Shown one piece after another: positions 13,513-16,827 of a stretch of 16,827 bases of DNA. Positions within the stretch are counted from its first letter, which is position 1, and each line of letters starts with the position of its first letter. The stretch is from Chloroflexota bacterium (GTDB lineage: Bacteria > Chloroflexota > Anaerolineae > UBA4142): positions 1-16,827 of the forward strand of contig JACQGS010000118.1 of the NCBI GenBank assembly GCA_016199405.1, given 5' to 3'. The notes beneath the pieces are model-generated. The model saw only the letters and a program-made list of their open reading frames with translations. It did not search any database and was not told the DNA's origin. Position numbers and translations under genes: made by a program.

Positions 13513-13776
13513 TTACCGGAGAAATGCGCAGTGAAAAAAGACGCCGCGCGGCGCGTACGGAAATTTGAAAGCGGGCTGGGGCAGGTGAGGGGTCGGGTGA
13601 AAGGGCAGATGCTTTTTCCAAATAATGTTGCCTATTTCGGCGAACAGTAAATCCGGAGCGAATAAAGCAAGCGCACCATCCCGGTATTCAGCCAGAATTT
13701 GGCGCGCTTGAGAAGATAGTATTTCCGTCACAAACCATTTGATAACGACACTTCTATCTACGACGATTTTGCCCAT
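13513..13776 (-). pseudogene. Truncated PIN-domain (VapC-like) toxin
   Basis: The first ~55 residues read as the start of a PIN ribonuclease: VVDRSVVIKWFV with the first metal-binding Asp (residue 7), then ALALFAPDLLFAEIGNIIWKK with the second acidic position (Glu47). After IIWKK the frame passes into Pro/His/Phe-rich sequence (HLPFHPTPHLPQPAF) encoded by G-rich words resembling the spacer repeats, and stops at 87 aa instead of the usual ~130-140. The C-terminal acidic residues of the catalytic site are missing, so nuclease activity is unlikely. It starts two bases after the stop of the antitoxin-like gene, the normal VapBC arrangement. Confidence 0.75.
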
Positions 13777-13778
13777 GT

Positions 13779-14027
13779 CTATCGTTCGCGGTCAGCGCGG
13801 AGTATCTCGACACTGTCAGGCATCAATCCGTACGAAGCCAAGAGACGCTCGCGCAATGATTCAATGCGGCGAACGACTTGTTTGCGGCGGCGCAACCCAT
13901 TTGATTTTGCTTGCCGCGCTTTGACTAACTGCCCCACTAATGCCGCGACATTTTTCAGACCGCGCGCACGCGCAGTGGTCTTCAATCGGGTATAAAGAGT
14001 GTCAGAGATTTTCAAAGTGTGACTCAT
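13779..14027 (-). CDS. Ribbon-helix-helix-like antitoxin (VapB type)
   Basis: Small basic protein, 82 aa from ATG 14027, beginning MSHTLKISDTLYTRLKTTAR, the beta-strand-then-helix pattern of RHH/CopG antitoxins (residues 1-45). A charged C-terminal tail (RRRKQVVRRIESLRERLL) would wrap the toxin. An upstream ATG at 14039 adds four residues, but GGAG is ideally spaced (six bases) from 14027. Stop TAG lies two bases before the PIN gene start, indicating coupling. It follows the truncated HigA by 18 bases. By family knowledge it would neutralise the PIN toxin and repress the operon; with the toxin broken it may be a relic or act against toxins elsewhere. Confidence 0.7.
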   Translation of the reverse strand: MSHTLKISDTLYTRLKTTARARGLKNVAALVGQLVKARQAKSNGLRRRKQVVRRIESLRERLLASYGLMPDSVEILRADRER

Positions 14028-14045
14028 TGTGAACTCCATGTTATT

Positions 14046-14276
14046 TTACACAGCTGTAATTTCCGGCACATGCTCATCTTCATACTTTTCAATGAGCACG
14101 CCGGTGATTTCCATGAGGGATGCCAACGGATGTAATTCGTCCTCGCCGACAATGTCGGTCAGCGTGTCCAGAAATTCCACCAGTTCTTGGTATTCTACTT
14201 TGGTATGTGGTACATACAAGAACCTGGTGACAGGAATCCAAGTCTGCTGCACCTTGTCAAGTTCTGAGACGCTCAT
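14046..14276 (-). CDS. HigA-like antitoxin lacking the HTH domain
   Basis: 76 aa, matching the N-terminal part of HigA-type antitoxins (COG5499): VEYQELVEFLDTLTDIVGEDELHPLASLMEITGVLIEKYEDEHVPEI. Full-length members continue after this segment into a ~60-residue Xre-type helix-turn-helix; here TAA follows eight codons after YEDEHV, and no in-frame remnant is seen downstream. The start is ATG 14276: AAGGAG, within the last HigB codons, lies six bases upstream. A GTG at 14279 is the alternative. The gene follows the HigB stop immediately. Without an HTH it could still bind toxin but should not bind the operator. A naturally HTH-less subfamily is possible; truncation during fusion to the VapBC-like pair is my preferred reading. 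Confidence 0.68.
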   Translation of the reverse strand: MSVSELDKVQQTWIPVTRFLYVPHTKVEYQELVEFLDTLTDIVGEDELHPLASLMEITGVLIEKYEDEHVPEITAV

Positions 14277-14279
14277 CAC

Positions 14280-14563
14280 TCACTCCTTCCATTTGCCTTC
14301 ATCGTACTCCCGATGCGTCAAAATAGCGCGGATGTAGATTTTCTGTCTATTATAGTGGATTGCTGCAATCAATCTTGCCTTATTGCCGCCAAGGTTGAAA
14401 ACAGTCAACTTGCCAACTTGGTCTGCGTTTGAGAAAGTCTGACGTAACTCACCAAACGAACGAAACTTGCCTGCATCAACCTGTACCAATGCTGAAGCGC
14501 GGATTTTGTATCAGGATGCTTCAGTACAAAGTCATTCAGCCGCTTGCGGGTGATGATGTGCAT
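14280..14563 (-). pseudogene. Frameshifted HigB-family toxin
   Basis: RelE-fold mRNA interferase of the HigB family, split over two frames. From ATG 14563 one frame reads MHIITRKRLNDFVLKHPDTK then SALQHWYRLMQASF; the conserved continuation FRSFGELRQTFSNADQVGKL ... NLGGNKARLIAAIHYNRQ ... LTHREYDEGKWKE lies in another frame down to the TGA at 14280. One added T in the GTTTC run (plus strand AAA at 14463-14465) joins the frames exactly. As read, the product would diverge after residue ~34 and stop about 18 codons later, losing the catalytic region. It could be a genuine mutation or a homopolymer error in the sequence. The promoter and operator upstream look intact. Confidence 0.82.
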
Positions 14564-14574
14564 TGGAATTCTCT

Positions 14575-14589
14575 ACCATCATTGATGGT
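14575..14589. promoter_or_regulatory. Palindromic operator of the toxin-antitoxin locus
   Basis: ACCATCATTGATGGT is a perfect 7-1-7 palindrome. It lies between the predicted transcription start (~14597) and the HigB ATG, the usual place for an autoregulatory TA operator. Binding by a HigA-type HTH is inferred. Confidence 0.6.
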
Positions 14590-14603
14590 TCAGAAACGGC
14601 GTC

Positions 14604-14612
14604 ATTATATCA
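14604..14612 (-). promoter_or_regulatory. Extended -10 promoter of the toxin-antitoxin locus
   Basis: On the minus strand the sequence reads TGATATAAT, an exact extended -10 (TGnTATAAT). No good -35 is seen 17 bases upstream, as expected for this promoter type. The predicted start is about 34 bases before the HigB ATG. Confidence 0.6.
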
Positions 14613-14618
14613 CAAATC

Positions 14619-14649
14619 ATCCGCGTTCGTCCGCGTTAATCCGCGTCCA
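14619..14649. repeat. CCGCGT word repeat beside the flavoprotein gene end
   Basis: Three CCGCGT words with TTCGT and TTAAT linkers, ending in CCGCGTCCA. The last 19 bases (14631-14649) are identical to 12735-12753. The repeat ends two bases from the stop codon of the minus-strand flavoprotein gene. Confidence 0.85.
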
Positions 14650-14651
14650 GA

Positions 14652-16827
14652 TCATGCTTTTATTCTCTCTCCCTTTGGATCCCACAGCGGCTCGCGTTCC
14701 ACCACCGCATCAATGCGCTCGCCGAAATATTCAATGTCGAGTTTTGTTCCAACTTTCGCAAAATCCATCGGCAGATATGCGTACGCGATGCTCTTGCTAA
14801 CCGAATAGCCATAGCCGCCGGACGTGATCCATCCTACAACCTTGTCGCCACTCCGTACGGGTTCATTGCCGATTGCAATCGCGGTTTTGTCCGCGAGCGA
14901 GAGGCAGCACAGTTTGCGTTGGATGCCTTCGGTTTTTTGTTTCAACAGCGCGTCGCGTCCGATGAAATTTGCTTTATCTAACTTGACCGCGAATCCCATG
15001 CCCGCTTCGTACGGCGTGTAATCGGGGCTGATGTCCGCGCTCCAATAGCGATAGCCCTTCTCCAGTCGTAGCGAATCAATTGCGCGATAACCTGCCGCGA
15101 CGATGCCAGCTTGTTGTCCCGCTTCCCACAGCACGTCCCACAATCGCGCGCCGTCCTCCATCGGGCAATAAAACTCCCAGCCCAGTTCGCCGACGTACGT
15201 CACGCGCACCGCAAGAATCTCTAATCTCTCAATCTCTAATCTCTTTGCAGTCAGGTACGGGAACGCCGCGTTCGACACATCTGATTTGGTCACACGCGAC
15301 AAAATATCGCGCGCGCGCGGACCCCACAACCCGAGACACGCGTACTGCGAGGTCACATCCACAATTTCCGCGTCGGCATCCTCTTGTAGCGCATCAACTC
15401 GATCTATCTGACACAACCTTTCGATTTCAGCCGATCGTTCTTTCGACCCCGTGTTCTTATCGAGTTGCTGCGCTAGCATGTTCAAGCGAATCCACGAACG
15501 ATCATGCTCGCCAAACGCGGTGCCCGTGATGATGCGAAAGCGGTCTTCGGCAAGCCGCGTCACGGTGAAATCACATTCGATGCCGCCGCGCGGGTTGAGC
15601 ATTTGCGTGTACACCACCGAGCCGATGGGCTTGTCAATGTCGTTATCGCACAGATATTGCAGCGCGCGCAATGCATCCTTGCCGCGGATTTCAAACTTGC
15701 TGAACGATGTTTCGTCGAACAAGCCCGCGTGAAGTCTTGTTCCAAGATGTTCAACCTCGATAGCGGTCGAGAAATGCTTTTCCATCCATCCGCGTGGGCG
15801 GTAATTGGTAATTGGTAATTGGGCGCGAGAGGTTGGAGATTGGAGGTTGGAAGTTGGACGCGTCGGTGGCGATTCTAACTTCCAATTTCCAACTTCCAAC
15901 TTCTCATTTGAAACAAACCAATTCGGTCGCTCCCACCCCGACTTCTCTCCAAACGCCGCGCCGAGCGCGCTCAATCGCGCATACGCGGGTGAGAGGCGCA
16001 GATTGCGCGCGGATTCGCGTTCTTCGTACGGATAGTGAATGTCGTAGTATTTTGCGTACGTTTCGACCGTGCGCGCGAGCGTGTATGCCTGCGACGAATA
16101 GTTCGATCCAAAGCGGCGCAGATCGAGCCGCCACAAATTCCATTCGGGATGCCCTTCGATGATCCATTCCGCCATCGCTTTGCCGATGCCGCCCGCGCTT
16201 GCGAGTCCGTGCGCGCAAAATGCCGCCGCGACCCAGAACCCTTTCACGGTCGTCGGTCCGAGCAAAAATTCCGCGTCGGGCGTGAATCCTTCGGATCCGT
16301 TCAAAAGCATATTTACTTCGGCTTGCTCGATGATCGGCGTGCGCTGGATGAGATTTTGCATCAGCTCGTCGAAGCGATCCCAGTCGGGCGGCAAAAGTTT
16401 GTTGTTGAAATCTTGCGGGATGCCGTCGAGTGCCCAGGGCGCGGGATGCCGTTCGTATCCGCCCGCGATGAGTCCGCCAACTTCTTCGCGCCAATAAACC
16501 AGGTTGTCTGGGTCGCGCACGTTCGGCAAATTTTTCGGCAAGCCCGCGATGGGGCGCGTGATGAGATAGAGATGCGCCATCGGAATAATCGGTAAATAAA
16601 TTCCAATCATCTGCGCGATTTCGCCTGCCCACTGTCCACCCGCGTTCACGACAATTTCGGTTTCAATCGTCCCTTGATCGGTGACGACGCCATGCACGCG
16701 CCCGTTCTTTATCGCGATAGATTGCACGCGCGTGTTCGTCAAAATTTTTGCGCCGCGATTTTTCGCGCCCGTCGCGAGCGCCATTGTCAGCCCGCTCGGA
16801 TCGACGCTGCCATCCGTTGGCATGTAC
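14652..16827 (-). CDS. DMGDH/sarcosine dehydrogenase-like FAD oxidoreductase with aminomethyltransferase (GCV_T) domains, 5' end outside window
   Basis: Large flavoprotein that oxidises an N-methyl amino acid (dimethylglycine or sarcosine type) and can pass the one-carbon unit to tetrahydrofolate. The window holds 723 residues from an internal Met. The DAO domain continues to about residue 205 (PTDGSVDPSGL; GFTPDAEFLLGP; CAHGLASAGGIGKAMAEWII). An FAO_M-type linker reaches about 300 (WRLDLRRFGSNYSSQAYTLAR). A GCV_T folate-binding domain begins near 345 (FSKFEIRGKDAL; QMLNPRGGIECDFTVTR; TYVGELGWEFYCP), and a GCV_T_C barrel ends the protein (WITSGGYGYSVSKSIAYAYLP). By family length, roughly 130-150 N-terminal residues with the GxGxxG motif lie beyond position 16827. 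A repeat block of ~36 residues (15801-15908) is inserted between FAO_M and GCV_T, and another lies at 15217-15244. The substrate is inferred from family. Confidence 0.88.
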   Translation of the reverse strand, partial: YMPTDGSVDPSGLTMALATGAKNRGAKILTNTRVQSIAIKNGRVHGVVTDQGTIETEIVVNAGGQWAGEIAQMIGIYLPIIPMAHLYLITRPIAGLPKNLPNVRDPDNLVYWREEVGGLIAGGYERHPAPWALDGIPQDFNNKLLPPDWDRFDELMQNLIQRTPIIEQAEVNMLLNGSEGFTPDAEFLLGPTTVKGFWVAAAFCAHGLASAGGIGKAMAEWIIEGHPEWNLWRLDLRRFGSNYSSQAYTLARTVETYAKYYDIHYPYEERESARNLRLSPAYARLSALGAAFGEKSGWERPNWFVSNEKLEVGNWKLESPPTRPTSNLQSPTSRAQLPITNYRPRGWMEKHFSTAIEVEHLGTRLHAGLFDETSFSKFEIRGKDALRALQYLCDNDIDKPIGSVVYTQMLNPRGGIECDFTVTRLAEDRFRIITGTAFGEHDRSWIRLNMLAQQLDKNTGSKERSAEIERLCQIDRVDALQEDADAEIVDVTSQYACLGLWGPRARDILSRVTKSDVSNAAFPYLTAKRLEIERLEILAVRVTYVGELGWEFYCPMEDGARLWDVLWEAGQQAGIVAAGYRAIDSLRLEKGYRYWSADISPDYTPYEAGMGFAVKLDKANFIGRDALLKQKTEGIQRKLCCLSLADKTAIAIGNEPVRSGDKVVGWITSGGYGYSVSKSIAYAYLPMDFAKVGTKLDIEYFGERIDAVVEREPLWDPKGERIKA
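15217..15244. repeat. Two in-frame copies of ATCTCTAATCTCT in the flavoprotein gene
   Basis: ATCTCTAATCTCT occurs at 15217-15229 and 15232-15244; its complement is also at 1257-1269. The flavoprotein reads it as RLEIERLEI within TAKRLEIERLEILAVRVTYV. Family members have a segment of similar length here, so the repeat seems to replace native codons without changing length. Confidence 0.8.
15801..15908. repeat. In-frame repeat cassette in the flavoprotein interdomain linker
   Basis: The block opens with the reverse complement of the triple CCAATTA repeat (15801-15822; same 22 bases as 2268-2289). It continues with GGTTGGAGATTGGAG words, then an inverted repeat GTTGGAAGTTGG (15846-15857) / CCAACTTCCAAC (15889-15900). 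It is translated as a Ser/Pro/Asn-rich stretch containing LEVGNWKLES, SNLQSPTS and QLPITNY, lying between the FAO_M and GCV_T domains. Confidence 0.88.

Noticed and set aside
13500..14650. Insertion sequence or integron as the source of the low-GC toxin-antitoxin island
   Set aside because: No transposase or integrase frame, terminal inverted repeat pair or target duplication could be seen.

Overview
This GC-rich window carries two themes: one-carbon/methylated-amine metabolism, and an unusually dense population of short 'word' repeats that sit both between genes and, in frame, inside them. Gene content (RACo-type corrinoid activator, UROD-type methyltransferase, stand-alone homocysteine methyltransferase, dimethylglycine/sarcosine dehydrogenase-like flavoproteins, stacked toxin-antitoxin remnants) and composition suggest a bacterium such as an Anaerolineae-type Chloroflexota. 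That placement is inference; there is no rRNA or marker gene to confirm it.

Positions 37-5675, plus strand: a probable C1 operon encodes a RACo-like ferredoxin/ASKHA ATPase, a UROD-family methyltransferase (MtaA/MtbA/CmuA group), a MazG-like pyrophosphohydrolase (TTG start), a homocysteine S-methyltransferase and a DAO-family FAD oxidoreductase. It is closed by a strong intrinsic terminator (5717-5749). Positions 5818-6273: a YggT-like small membrane protein with its own terminator. Positions 6369-7046: an AlkD-like DNA glycosylase behind a near-consensus promoter whose predicted start gives an almost leaderless mRNA, again with its own terminator. Positions 7093-11363: an ABC importer operon (lipoprotein, two permeases, ATPase) behind a TTGACA/GATAAT promoter and a ~190-nt leader, with two perfect hairpins in its internal spacers.

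Positions 11346-16827, minus strand: a GCS2-family glutamate-cysteine ligase and a HAD hydrolase; then a lower-GC island holding a decayed composite toxin-antitoxin locus (frameshifted HigB, HigA lacking its HTH, an RHH-like antitoxin, a truncated PIN toxin) with a recognisable promoter and palindromic operator; then the 3' part of a large FAD oxidoreductase/aminomethyltransferase that runs off the window edge.

Functionally, betaine-type methyl groups could be moved to corrinoid or homocysteine, and the demethylated amines (dimethylglycine, sarcosine) oxidised by the two flavoproteins. The corrinoid protein and substrate-specific methyltransferase expected for RACo are not in the window and may lie upstream of position 1. 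The main anomaly is the repeats: the same 22-bp block occurs in two unrelated genes and is read in both as QLPITNY, and several genes take their start, end or stop codon from repeat DNA.
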